From positions 19,863 to 83,862 of the forward strand of contig CBDAQW010000010.1 of NCBI GenBank assembly GCA_965199185.1: 64,000 nt of DNA. The letters run 5' to 3'. Positions 43,436-52,772 of this stretch are shown piece by piece. The notes beneath the pieces were generated by a model that searched no databases, was not told where the DNA came from, and saw nothing but the letters and a program-made list of their open reading frames with translations. The stretch comes from Endozoicomonas sp965199185 (GTDB lineage Bacteria > Pseudomonadota > Gammaproteobacteria > Pseudomonadales > Endozoicomonadaceae). Every line of letters starts with the position of its first letter. Position 1 is the first letter of the stretch. The position numbers and the translations under genes are program-made.

Positions 43436-44629
43436 ATGTCAGAGTTTTCAGTCTCACTGAAACAGAGAGAAAACCCCTTCTTTAATAGCGAACTCTCTCA
43501 GTTATTCAGCACCGAAACTGCTCAAACGGTTCGTGATTTTCATCAGCGTATTGATGGATACCAGCCAACGCCTTTGGTTTCTCTCGACCAGCTGGCTACC
43601 AGGCTCGGTCTGGGTAAGATTCTGGTTAAAGATGAATCTTATCGCTTTGGCCTGAATGCCTTTAAAGTTCTGGGTGGTTCTTACGCCATTGGTCAGTGTA
43701 TTTCCAAAAAACTGGGTATCCCTCTGGATGAATTTTCTTTCGACAGCCTGAAAGGAAAAGAACCTATTACGTTTACTACGGCTACTGATGGCAATCATGG
43801 TCGTGGTGTTGCCTGGGCAGCAAAACAGCTTGGCCAAAATGCGGTTATTTATATGCCCAGAGGGGCTGCCATTGATCGGGTAGAAAATATTCGTCGTCTG
43901 AGGGCAGAGTGCATTGTCACCGATCTGAATTATGACGATGCCGTTCGCCTTGCTAATAAGCATGCCGACGACAATGGCTGGCTAATGGTTCAGGACACTT
44001 CATGGGAAGGCTACACCGAAATCCCAACATGGATTATGCAAGGCTACATGACCATGGCCAGCGAAGCCGCCGATCAGATGAAAGAAGTCGGTATCGATCA
44101 GCCCAGCCATGTCATTTTACAGGCAGGCGTTGGCGCTATGGCTGGTGGCGTTCTTGGTTATCTTGCCAATCGCTACGGAGCTGACACCTTTACCGGTATT
44201 ACGGCTGAACCTCATCAGGCGGATTGTATTTATCAGTCAGGCTGCGATGAAAAGGGTTCCATCGTTAATGTCACCGGTGATCTCGACACGATTATGGCCG
44301 GTCTTGCCTGTGGTGAACCTAACCCTCTGGGCTGGGAAATTCTTAGAAACTGCAGCCGTCACTTCCTGTCTGTAGAAGACAAAGTAGCTGCACTAGGCAT
44401 GCGTATTCTCGGTAATCCGGCAGGCGACGATAAGCGTGTTATTTCCGGAGAGTCCGGAGCTATCGGCATTGGCCTTCTGTATGCCATTGCCCAACATCCT
44501 GATGCAAAAGCCATCATGAAATCACTCAACCTTGATCACAACTCTGTTGTTCTGCTGTTTAACACAGAGGGCGACACCGACCCGGTTAATTATCTGGATG
44601 TGGTTTGGGAAGGTAAATACAGCGTCTAG
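43436..44629 (+). CDS. ygeX: YgeX, 2,3-diaminopropionate ammonia-lyase
   Basis: A 397-residue PLP enzyme of fold type II that splits 2,3-diaminopropionate to pyruvate and two ammonia. The PLP lysine lies in RFGLNAFKVLGGSYA; the phosphate and substrate loops are TATDGNHGRGVAWAA, GVGAMAGGVLG and ISGESGAIGIG. It follows ygeW by 74 bases. It yields the pyruvate that the PFOR of the opposite operon could oxidise. Confidence 0.94.
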   Translation: MSEFSVSLKQRENPFFNSELSQLFSTETAQTVRDFHQRIDGYQPTPLVSLDQLATRLGLGKILVKDESYRFGLNAFKVLGGSYAIGQCISKKLGIPLDEFSFDSLKGKEPITFTTATDGNHGRGVAWAAKQLGQNAVIYMPRGAAIDRVENIRRLRAECIVTDLNYDDAVRLANKHADDNGWLMVQDTSWEGYTEIPTWIMQGYMTMASEAADQMKEVGIDQPSHVILQAGVGAMAGGVLGYLANRYGADTFTGITAEPHQADCIYQSGCDEKGSIVNVTGDLDTIMAGLACGEPNPLGWEILRNCSRHFLSVEDKVAALGMRILGNPAGDDKRVISGESGAIGIGLLYAIAQHPDAKAIMKSLNLDHNSVVLLFNTEGDTDPVNYLDVVWEGKYSV

Positions 44630-44658
44630 TCAATCAATAAAAGTTTAAGGAAAAGAAA

Positions 44659-45879
44659 ATGAGCAAAGAACTCGCTATCCCATTTGCAGATATTTTGAAA
44701 AAAGCAGAAGAGTACAAACCGGAAATGACTCGCTTTCTGCGGGATATGATCGCTATTCCCAGCGAATCCTGCGATGAAGAAAAGGTAGTGCTGCGCATTA
44801 AGGAAGAGATGGAGAAAGTCGGTTTCGATAAAGTAGACATCGATCCACAGGGCAATGTGCTGGGTACCATTGGTCATGGTAAGCATGTGATTGCCATGGA
44901 TGCACACATCGATACCGTGGGTGTAGGTAATCTGGATAACTGGACCTTCGACCCTTATAAAGGTTACGAAGATGAAGAAACCATTGGCGGTCGTGGTGCT
45001 TCTGATCAGGAAGGTGGTATGGCTTCTATGGTGTATGCGGGCAAAATCATCAAAGACCTGGGCCTGGAAGACGACTACACACTGGTAGTGACCGGTACGG
45101 TTCAGGAAGAAGATTGTGACGGCTTGTGCTGGCAATACATCATTAATGAAACCGGCCTGAAGCCTGAGTTTGTGGTGAGCACCGAGCCTACCGATTGCAA
45201 TATCTACCGGGGTCAGCGCGGTCGTATGGAAATTCGGGTTGAAGTCAGCGGCGTGAGCTGTCATGGCTCGGCACCGGAGCGTGGTGATAACGCTATTTTT
45301 AAGATGGGCCCAATCCTCAATGACATTAAAGAGCTGGCTAATAATTTGGGTGATGATGAGTTTCTGGGCAAAGGCACGCTGACTGTTTCTGAAATCTTCT
45401 TCTCTTCTCCAAGTCGTTGTGCTGTAGCTGATGGCTGTGCCATCTCCATCGACCGTCGTCTAACCTGGGGTGAAACCTGGGAAAACGCCATCAAGGAAAT
45501 TGAAGCGCTTCCCGCCGTTAAGGAAGCCGGTGCCAAGGTGACAATGTACAACTATGACCGTCCATCCTACACCGGTCTGGTTTATGAAACCGAGTGCTAC
45601 TTCCCTGCCTGGGTGATTCCGGAAGATCATCTGGTCACTGAAACCACTCAGGATTGCTATCAACTGTTGTTTGATCAGAAGCCACTAACCGATAAATGGA
45701 CCTTCTCTACTAACGGTGTATCCATCATGGGACGCTATGGTATTCCAGTGATCGGCTTTGGTCCTGGTAAAGAGCCAGAAGCCCATGCGCCCAATGAAAA
45801 AACATGGAAAGACCATCTGGTGAAGTGTGCTGCTATGTACGCTGCTATTCCTGCTATGTACCTGCATAAGAAGCAATAA
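44659..45879 (+). CDS. ygeY: YgeY, M20-family deacetylase/hydrolase
   Basis: A 406-residue M20 metallohydrolase. Zinc-site motifs: AMDAHIDTVG, GRGASDQEGGMASMVYAG, TVQEEDCDGL and STEPTDCNIYRGQRGRMEI. The C-terminal HAPNEKTW supplies the last His. YgeY is required with YgeW and YgeX for urate degradation; it probably hydrolyses an acyl or carbamoyl diaminopropionate-type intermediate, but the exact substrate is inferred. AAGGAAAAGAAA precedes the ATG, 29 bases after ygeX. Confidence 0.92.
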   Translation: MSKELAIPFADILKKAEEYKPEMTRFLRDMIAIPSESCDEEKVVLRIKEEMEKVGFDKVDIDPQGNVLGTIGHGKHVIAMDAHIDTVGVGNLDNWTFDPYKGYEDEETIGGRGASDQEGGMASMVYAGKIIKDLGLEDDYTLVVTGTVQEEDCDGLCWQYIINETGLKPEFVVSTEPTDCNIYRGQRGRMEIRVEVSGVSCHGSAPERGDNAIFKMGPILNDIKELANNLGDDEFLGKGTLTVSEIFFSSPSRCAVADGCAISIDRRLTWGETWENAIKEIEALPAVKEAGAKVTMYNYDRPSYTGLVYETECYFPAWVIPEDHLVTETTQDCYQLLFDQKPLTDKWTFSTNGVSIMGRYGIPVIGFGPGKEPEAHAPNEKTWKDHLVKCAAMYAAIPAMYLHKKQ

Positions 45880-45887
45880 TCGGCCCC

Positions 45888-45953
45888 ATAACCGGAGAGC
45901 AATCGCTTTCCGGTTATCTTGTCCCATACATATTCCTTGTGAATGTTTATAGG
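45888..45953 (+). other. Two hairpins between ygeY and hyuA
   Basis: ATAACCGGA (45888-45896) pairs with TCCGGTTAT (45909-45917) and can extend inward through AGC/GCT. A second, longer-looped CTTGTCC/GGACAAG pair follows. No T-run is present. Confidence 0.5.
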
Positions 45954-45980
45954 ACAAGGTAACCAGGCAAGGTAGCCACT

Positions 45981-47426
45981 ATGAGCGTTTTAAAAAACAG
46001 CGTCCTGATAAAGAACGCCACGCTGGTTAATGCCGATTCCAGCGAAAGAGCTGATCTGTTGATTGAACATGGCGTTATAAAAGAAATCTCGCCCAATATT
46101 GCACTGGCAGACAGTGACAGCGTAGAAACGATTGATGCCGCTGGACATTACGTCATTCCCGGCGGTGTGGATGTGCATACCCACTTCAACATTGATGTTG
46201 GCATCGCCAAAAGTTGTGATGACTTTTACAGCGGCACTTTATCTGCAGCTTTTGGGGGTACGACCACCGTTGTTGACCACATGGGGTTTGGTCCAGAGGG
46301 TTGCTCACTTCATCATCAACTAGAACGCTATCATGACTACGCCAAAGGCAAAGCGGTGATTGATTACAGCTTTCATGGTGTTATCCAGCATATAGACGAC
46401 AGCATACTTGATGAGCTGGAATCCATGGTTCGAGATGAGGGTATCTCCAGTTTTAAAATCTATCTTACCTACAGCAATAAACTGGATGATGGAGAAGTGC
46501 TTGCCGTTCTGGAAAGGTTGAATGAGCTGGATGCTTTAACCTGTGTCCATCCTGAAAATGATGGTGCTATCCGTTTTCTGAAAGAGAAGTTGTTATCACA
46601 GGGGCTTAACCAGCCTATCTATCACGCTTTAAGTCGCCCACCAGAATGTGAAGCAGAAGCCGTAGGTCGAATGATTAATTTAGCCGTTCTGGCAGGCGAT
46701 GCACCTGTTTATATTGTGCATCTATCTAATGGGATCGGGCTTGAATATATCCGTCAGGCTCATGAGCGGGGTCAGTCTGTTTTTGCTGAAACCTGCCCTC
46801 AATATTTGTTGCTTGATATTAATCATTATAACGAAACAGGCAGTGGATTGTATGCACACGACAATGGTCTGAAATATATTATGAGCCCGCCTTTGCGGGA
46901 TCAGTATCATCAGGAGCAGTTATGGCAGGGACTGGCTGATGGCACCATCAGTACAATAGGGACGGATCATTGTGCATTCAGCCTGTCTCAGAAACTGGCA
47001 GGTCGTGATGGTTTTCAGTTCTGCCCCAATGGTATTCCCGGTGTGGAAAATCGCATTCCTTTGCTGTTTTCGGAAGGGGTTATGAAAGACCGCATATCGA
47101 TTAATCATTTTGTTGATCTTGTTAGCACCCAACCAGCCCGGCTCTTTGGTCTCTACCCCCGCAAAGGTGTCATTACTGAAGGTGCGGATGCTGATTTGGT
47201 CATTATTGACCCGGAACGTGAAGTCACACTCAGTCAGCGCCTGATGCATGGTCGTGCTGATTATTGTCCCTATGAATCCATGAAACTCCGTGGATACCCG
47301 GTGATAACCATCGCCAGAGGCAAAGTCATTGTTAAAGACGGTCAATTCAGAGGACAGGCAGGTGATGGCCGCTTTATACCAAGGAAAACTCTTGATGAAT
47401 CATTCCGCTATTGGATCAGGAATTAA
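45981..47426 (+). CDS. hyuA: HyuA, hydantoinase/dihydropyrimidinase family
   Basis: A 481-residue cyclic amidohydrolase. Metal ligands are visible in GGVDVHTHFN, the Lys expected to be carboxylated in SSFKIYLTY, CVHPENDGA, IVHLSNGIG and IGTDHCAFS. HyuA enzymes open hydantoin-like rings; in this cluster it likely opens a ring derived from the reduced purine. It is followed by xdhA after only three bases, so the two form one transcription unit. Confidence 0.93.
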   Translation: MSVLKNSVLIKNATLVNADSSERADLLIEHGVIKEISPNIALADSDSVETIDAAGHYVIPGGVDVHTHFNIDVGIAKSCDDFYSGTLSAAFGGTTTVVDHMGFGPEGCSLHHQLERYHDYAKGKAVIDYSFHGVIQHIDDSILDELESMVRDEGISSFKIYLTYSNKLDDGEVLAVLERLNELDALTCVHPENDGAIRFLKEKLLSQGLNQPIYHALSRPPECEAEAVGRMINLAVLAGDAPVYIVHLSNGIGLEYIRQAHERGQSVFAETCPQYLLLDINHYNETGSGLYAHDNGLKYIMSPPLRDQYHQEQLWQGLADGTISTIGTDHCAFSLSQKLAGRDGFQFCPNGIPGVENRIPLLFSEGVMKDRISINHFVDLVSTQPARLFGLYPRKGVITEGADADLVIIDPEREVTLSQRLMHGRADYCPYESMKLRGYPVITIARGKVIVKDGQFRGQAGDGRFIPRKTLDESFRYWIRN

Positions 47427-47429
47427 GCT

Positions 47430-49703
47430 ATGGGTGTAGGAAAATCAGAGCCGCGTCTGGATGTGAACGCAAAAGTAACCGGCCGCAGTCGTTTTACGGC
47501 GGATATGACCCTTCCGGGTACTCGAATTGCCAAATACCTTCGCAGTACTATCGCTCATGGTCGTATAACTCATATTGATACCGCCGCGGCTAAAGCTCTG
47601 CCCGGTGTAGAGGGAGTGTTCACCTTTACGGATATTCCGCAAATTCCATTTGCAACGGCGGGTCATGCTTACTCTCTTGATCCTTGTAGTCGGGATATGG
47701 AAGATCGATTATTGCTGACAGATCATGTTCGTTACCAGGGTGATGAAATTGCCATCGTGGTGGCCACTGACAACCTGATTGCCAATCAGGCGCTGAAACT
47801 GATTGAGGTAGAATATGAGGAATACCCTCCCATTCTGAACCATGAGCAAGCCATGGAAGAGAATGCAATGGAAATTCATTCGGGTACTCGTAATAAAGTA
47901 GGAGAGCATCAGTACTGTTTAGGTGAAGTCTGTGAGAGATTGAAAAATTCGGACATTGTCGTTAAACAGCGTTATCAAACTCAGATGGTGCAACATTGCC
48001 ATATGGAAAACCATGTGGCCTGGGCTTATATGGACGATACAGACCATGTAACGATTGTATCATCCACACAGATTCCCCATATTTGTCGCCGTATTGTCGG
48101 GCAGGCTTTGAATAGACCCATGAGTAAGATACGGGTTATTAAACCAACGGTTGGTGGTGGGTTCGGCAATAAGCAAGATGTAGTGCTTGAGCCAATGGTC
48201 GCTTTTCTCACCAGCCAGCTGGGCGGTATGCCGGTGATGATTGAGTTGGAACGGGAAGAAGGCATGATCAGTACCCGTATGCGTCATCCTTTTCGGGTAG
48301 ATGCTCAGTGTGGTGTGAGTCGGGATGGTTTGCTTAATGCACTGGATCTGAATATATCTTCCAATACCGGTGCTTATGCCTCTCATGGGCACTCCATTGC
48401 AAAAGCAGCAGGGTCAAAACTGCCGCCTCTTTATCCACGGGCTGCTCTGGGTTATCAGGCAATGACTCATTACAGCAATATTCCATCAGCGGGTGCAATG
48501 CGGGGTTACGGTTCGCCACAGGTTGTTTTTGCAGTGGAATCGGTGGTGGAAGATGCCGCCAGAGAACTGGGTATAGATAGTATTGAATTTCGTCTGCGCA
48601 ATGTCGCTATCACCGGTGATACTAATCCATTGTCGGGCAAACCGATTGCCAGTTGCGGCCTTAGAGAGTGTCTGATTAAAGGTAAAGAACACATTGGCTG
48701 GGATCATAAAAAAACTGAACATCAAGGCTATAAAGTAGGCAACACTCGCCGTGGGCTTGGTGTTGCCTGTTTTTCTTATGGCAGTGGCACTTATCCTGCC
48801 AATGTTGAAATAGCAGGCGCTCGTCTTGTATTAAATCAGGATGGACGGGTAACTGTTCAGGTGGGAGCAACCGAAATAGGACAGGGCTCAGACACTGCCG
48901 TTGCTCAGATGGCCGCAGAATGTCTGAATATGCCGGTGTCTGCTATATATGTTGTTTCCACTCAGGATACGGATGTTTCTCCTTTTGATCCGGGTTCCTT
49001 TGCCTCCCGTCAAACCTATGTGGTTTGTCAGGCAGTTGCTGAAGCGGCTAACCAGTTACAGGAACGCATGCTGGAATACGCAGCAGAATTGCTCGACATC
49101 TCAGCCAATAAGCTCTCTATAGAGGGTGGTCAGATTACCGGAGAAGGCAAATCCATCTCCATTGCAACGCTAGCTATGGATGCTTATTACCACAAGGAGC
49201 GTGGACATCAATTAAGTGCCGAAGTGTCCAGAAAGGTAACCACGAACGCCTACTCTTACGGCTGCACTCTGGCTGAGATTGAAGTGGATATTGTCATGTG
49301 CCAGGTAAAGATTCTCAATATCATCAATGTACACGACGCCGGTAGAATCATTAACCCGCAACTGGCTGCCGCTCAGGTGCATGGCGGTGTGGGTATGGGG
49401 ATTTCAGGGGCGCTGAGTGAAGAGTTTTTGATAAACCCTAAAAATGGTCAGATTTACAATAACAATCTGTTGGATTACAAGCTGGCTACCATGCCGGATA
49501 TGCCTGATATCCATTGCGATTTTGTTGAAACTTGCGAACCCACATCGGCCTTTAATAACAAATCACTGGGCGAGCCGCCATTGCTGTCTGTAGCGCCTGC
49601 GATTCGCAATGCCATTCTGGATGCTACTGGTGTCAGCGTGAATCAGCTACCGATGTCACCTAAAGCCCTGTTTAATGCATTCCATTCTGCAGAATTGATA
49701 TAG
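47430..49703 (+). CDS. xdhA: XdhA, molybdenum-binding subunit of xanthine dehydrogenase
   Basis: A 757-residue molybdopterin subunit. Conserved parts: QHCHMENHVAWAYM, GGGFGNKQDVVLEP, the Arg loop GAMRGYGSPQ, TEIGQGSDT, and the C-terminal KSLGEPPL with the catalytic Glu. It forms a three-subunit enzyme with XdhB and XdhC immediately downstream, oxidising hypoxanthine and xanthine, or possibly running in reverse on urate under anaerobic conditions. The yqeB/yqeC genes suggest a selenium-modified cofactor. Confidence 0.94.
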   Translation: MGVGKSEPRLDVNAKVTGRSRFTADMTLPGTRIAKYLRSTIAHGRITHIDTAAAKALPGVEGVFTFTDIPQIPFATAGHAYSLDPCSRDMEDRLLLTDHVRYQGDEIAIVVATDNLIANQALKLIEVEYEEYPPILNHEQAMEENAMEIHSGTRNKVGEHQYCLGEVCERLKNSDIVVKQRYQTQMVQHCHMENHVAWAYMDDTDHVTIVSSTQIPHICRRIVGQALNRPMSKIRVIKPTVGGGFGNKQDVVLEPMVAFLTSQLGGMPVMIELEREEGMISTRMRHPFRVDAQCGVSRDGLLNALDLNISSNTGAYASHGHSIAKAAGSKLPPLYPRAALGYQAMTHYSNIPSAGAMRGYGSPQVVFAVESVVEDAARELGIDSIEFRLRNVAITGDTNPLSGKPIASCGLRECLIKGKEHIGWDHKKTEHQGYKVGNTRRGLGVACFSYGSGTYPANVEIAGARLVLNQDGRVTVQVGATEIGQGSDTAVAQMAAECLNMPVSAIYVVSTQDTDVSPFDPGSFASRQTYVVCQAVAEAANQLQERMLEYAAELLDISANKLSIEGGQITGEGKSISIATLAMDAYYHKERGHQLSAEVSRKVTTNAYSYGCTLAEIEVDIVMCQVKILNIINVHDAGRIINPQLAAAQVHGGVGMGISGALSEEFLINPKNGQIYNNNLLDYKLATMPDMPDIHCDFVETCEPTSAFNNKSLGEPPLLSVAPAIRNAILDATGVSVNQLPMSPKALFNAFHSAELI

Positions 49704-49713
49704 GGAGTAATTC

Positions 49714-50595
49714 ATGTTTGCTATTGAGAATTATCACAGTGCTGAAAGTATTGCAGGCGCATGCAACTATCTGGCAGAACATTCAGACGCCCGCATTATT
49801 GCCGGGGGAACCGATGTTTTAATACGGCTAAGAGAAGGTAAATCAGGCTTTAGCCATCTGATGGATGTACTGGAAATAGCTGAGCTGAAACAAGTTCAGA
49901 TAGCCGATAACGGTGAACTCATCATCGGTACCGGTGTGACTTTCTCTCAACTCATCAAATTTCTTAACGAGCATCAGATTTGTCAGGCACTCATCGAAGG
50001 TGCGTCTTCTCTTGGCGGTCCTCAGGTGCGTAATATGGCCACCATAGGCGGCAATATCTGCAACGGTGCGCCCAGTGCAGATAGTGCTGCGCCTTTGCTG
50101 ACGCTGGATGCAGAATTAATTATTCAAAATGCACAAGGTTCACGCCGAACTTCCATGGAAACCTTTTATAAAGGTCCTGGCTGGGTTGATTTGAATCCGG
50201 GTGAGCTGGTAACGCATATTTGCATACAGCCTGATCATTACCGTAACTCCAGCAGTTACTTTTATAAATACGCCATGCGACAGGCGATGGATATTGCCAC
50301 CATTGGTTGCTCCGCCAATTGCCAAGTAAAAGACAACCGTCTTGCAAGTCTCAAACTGGCCTATACCGTTGCGGCTCCGGTACCAAAACGTTGTCGTACA
50401 GCTGAAGCAATGGCTGTGGGCCAGCCCGTATCGCAGGCTCTTATCAATGATATAACCGGAATGGTGTTGACTGATCTTAGCCCTAGAAACTCCTGGCGTG
50501 CGGCAAAAGATTTTCGGGAACATATTATCAAAACGCTGGCTGAAAAAGTCATCACAGAAGCCATTACCAGAGCCGGTGGCAAGATAGAAGGTTAA
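49714..50595 (+). CDS. xdhB: XdhB, FAD-binding subunit of xanthine dehydrogenase
   Basis: A 293-residue flavoprotein with the FAD motifs ARIIAGGTDVLIRLREG and NMATIGGNICNGAPSADSA, and the C-terminal CO-dehydrogenase flavoprotein domain. It passes electrons from the 2Fe-2S clusters of XdhC to NAD or another acceptor. It lies ten bases after xdhA and one base before xdhC. Confidence 0.94.
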   Translation: MFAIENYHSAESIAGACNYLAEHSDARIIAGGTDVLIRLREGKSGFSHLMDVLEIAELKQVQIADNGELIIGTGVTFSQLIKFLNEHQICQALIEGASSLGGPQVRNMATIGGNICNGAPSADSAAPLLTLDAELIIQNAQGSRRTSMETFYKGPGWVDLNPGELVTHICIQPDHYRNSSSYFYKYAMRQAMDIATIGCSANCQVKDNRLASLKLAYTVAAPVPKRCRTAEAMAVGQPVSQALINDITGMVLTDLSPRNSWRAAKDFREHIIKTLAEKVITEAITRAGGKIEG

Positions 50596-50596
50596 T

Positions 50597-51076
50597 ATGA
50601 AACAGATTATAGAATGCCAACTGAATGGCAAGCCGGTAGAACTGGTGGTGGATGTTCGTCAAACACTGCTGGAAGCACTTCGTGAACATGGCCTGACAGG
50701 AACCAAAGAAGGCTGTGGTGTAGGCGAGTGCGGCGCTTGTACCGTGCTGATTGATGACACGCCGATAGATTCCTGTATCACTCTGGCCGTGAGAGCCAAA
50801 GGAAAATCCATTCGTACCATTGAAGGTGAGTCGGTGGATGGTGAGCTCTCCAAAGTTCAGCAGGCTTATGTTGATGCAGGAGCTGTTCAATGTGGTTTTT
50901 GCACTCCCGGACTGGTCATGAAAACCACGGCCTTTGTAGAAGGCTGTTGCAAAGGTGACATTAGCCGCGATGATATCCGCAGAGAGCATGCAGGCAATCT
51001 GTGCCGTTGCACCGGCTATCAAAACATTGTGGATGCGGTTGAGCGCAGCCTGGAAGAAAAGCAGGCCACTTTATGA
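50597..51076 (+). CDS. xdhC: XdhC, 2Fe-2S subunit of xanthine dehydrogenase
   Basis: A 159-residue iron-sulfur subunit with all eight cysteines: plant-type cluster in GCGVGECGACTVLIDD plus the later Cys in PIDSCITL, and the second cluster in VQCGFCTPG and NLCRCTGY. It completes the XdhABC enzyme. It is also the obvious candidate to serve XdhD, whose own 2Fe-2S domain lacks cysteines. Last gene of the plus-strand operon. Confidence 0.95.
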   Translation: MKQIIECQLNGKPVELVVDVRQTLLEALREHGLTGTKEGCGVGECGACTVLIDDTPIDSCITLAVRAKGKSIRTIEGESVDGELSKVQQAYVDAGAVQCGFCTPGLVMKTTAFVEGCCKGDISRDDIRREHAGNLCRCTGYQNIVDAVERSLEEKQATL

Positions 51077-51105
51077 TTGAAGCTGAATTGAAATGATATT
51101 GATGC

Positions 51106-51137
51106 AAGGCGACTGACATAAGGCTTTCAGTCGCCTT
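51106..51137. terminator. Hairpin between xdhC and the exopolysaccharide genes
   Basis: A perfect 11-base stem AAGGCGACTGA/TCAGTCGCCTT with a ten-base loop, between two convergent transcripts. It is followed by A rather than T on the plus strand, so termination may be only partial. Confidence 0.55.
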
Positions 51138-51247
51138 AAAAACGGCGAAGAGAGGCAGCCAGAAGGGTTTTCTGTCTAGCTGAATGGGGGGTGGGGCAGA
51201 GTTTTATTCATTGAAAACGAGCTGCATCATTTTTCTCTGTTCAGCCA

Positions 51248-51865
51248 TCAGGGCAGAGGATAAAGCTTCTCCAACTGTTTTGCCCTGCGTGGATAAAGTT
51301 TACTGAGCCGTTCCTGACTTGCATCGAGCGTTTGTTGCAGCGACCCACTTAACCAGCCTCGATAATACCCGCCCAGTGTCGTAGCATTCTCCATAACTCG
51401 CTGTTCCCAGGGGCCTACCTGGTCGGCACGTATCAGAGCATTCTTAAAAGATGAATCAATCAATGAGCGCTGAGACCTCGCAATGGCATAGTCACTCCAA
51501 CTATAAGGCCATGCAGGTCTTTGAATAATCGCCTGCTGCCAGGCATTCAGCTCCATTGGTGAGCTGTTTTCAGAGTCAGACCAGCCATACGGAACACCCC
51601 TGTCCAATACTTTAGCTCGCATGACCAATAAGTCTGGTGAATTGGGCATACTCTTCAGTGCTTCGTCTGCACCCTCCAGAGTCGTATCCCAGTCTTTTTT
51701 ATCCAGAACATAGTTGCTATCTTTTTTGGTTTGACTCGTCCAGTAATCAAGAAAGTTTTCTGTCTGGGAACGCCATACTTCGGATCGCACAAGACCCCAT
51801 GCTGAATTAAGAATTAGCATCAGCAGGGCAATACCTGGCGCAACCAACAGCCATCGTTTAATCAT
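51248..51865 (-). CDS. VpsP-like exopolysaccharide biosynthesis protein
   Basis: A protein of about 205 residues with one N-terminal membrane segment (RWLLVAPGIALLMLILNSAW) and a helical periplasmic part. It resembles VpsP-family proteins found at the end of Vibrio-type exopolysaccharide operons (GVPYGWSD, RPAWPYSWSDYA, GGYYRGWLSGS). I chose the ATG at 51865, with AGGAA six bases ahead, over an upstream start. Function not known; gene context supports the call. Confidence 0.6.
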   Translation of the reverse strand: MIKRWLLVAPGIALLMLILNSAWGLVRSEVWRSQTENFLDYWTSQTKKDSNYVLDKKDWDTTLEGADEALKSMPNSPDLLVMRAKVLDRGVPYGWSDSENSSPMELNAWQQAIIQRPAWPYSWSDYAIARSQRSLIDSSFKNALIRADQVGPWEQRVMENATTLGGYYRGWLSGSLQQTLDASQERLSKLYPRRAKQLEKLYPLP

Positions 51866-51950
51866 TCTGGTTCCTTTTTTCGCTGCCCTATGCTTCCACT
51901 GCCCAAAATATAACGAATGGGTTTTATGGATAGCAGAAGGCAAACGACGT

Positions 51951-52676
51951 TTAATTAAACAGCGAAGCGGTCAATAAATCCGGGTTGGTTAACACCAGCT
52001 GTTCTTGTACTTCTTCGCCGTACCATTGGTTGAGAGCATCCGCTGCGGCCTTCATAGCTGGAGGGCGACGGTTCGCATTGTGAGCATCCGATGCAACAAA
52101 CTGCACCAGTTTGTGATCCATAAGCCAACGTGCCGTTATTTGAGCCTTTTCCCCAAAGGAGCCGGCAACTGAGCCAGCAGTTACCTGCAATAATGCGCCA
52201 CGATCAATCAGTGGCAATATCCGCTCCGGATATGTCATCAACTCTTTATTACGCTCCGGGTGCGCAATCACTGCCCGAATCTGCTGTTTGTCCAGCCAGT
52301 CGAGCATATGTTCAATACCCATTGGAATATTGGCATGGGGCATTTCCAGCAACAGACAGTCAGACCCTTCCCACTGACCAATCATGGGAATGTGCTTTTT
52401 ACGCAGCTGCATCATCATTTCATCACTGAAACGAACTTCTGCAGACATCGCCAGCTGAACCGGGATACCGGCTTCGTTCGCACAACTAACCAGGTGCTCA
52501 AATGCCGGGGCAATGGTTGTGATGTCATTATCATAACGACCCGGATGCATATGTGGTGTGCAAACCAGCCGTTGGATACCATCAGACTCCGCCAGTCTCA
52601 ATAGGTCGAGAGCCTGCTCAATGGAGTCAGGCCCATCATCAATCTTTGGAATAATATGGTTATGAATATCAATCAT
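51951..52676 (-). CDS. CpsB/CapC-type PHP tyrosine-protein phosphatase
   Basis: A 241-residue PHP-domain phosphatase. Metal-binding motifs are MIDIHNHIIPKIDDG, CTPHMHPG, AEVRF, AHPERN and ASDAHN. Such enzymes remove phosphate from the Tyr-rich tail of Wzc-type kinases such as the one at 53564. This type is common in Firmicutes and less so in gammaproteobacteria with VPS-like loci. Confidence 0.88.
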   Translation of the reverse strand: MIDIHNHIIPKIDDGPDSIEQALDLLRLAESDGIQRLVCTPHMHPGRYDNDITTIAPAFEHLVSCANEAGIPVQLAMSAEVRFSDEMMMQLRKKHIPMIGQWEGSDCLLLEMPHANIPMGIEHMLDWLDKQQIRAVIAHPERNKELMTYPERILPLIDRGALLQVTAGSVAGSFGEKAQITARWLMDHKLVQFVASDAHNANRRPPAMKAAADALNQWYGEEVQEQLVLTNPDLLTASLFN

Positions 52677-52772
52677 CAGACGTGTATATAATCAATCAGT
52701 ATTATGGTTGATGAGGATTTTCCCATACTTAAGGCGTATTTTGGAACTCATTGCACATTTACTGGCGTACTT

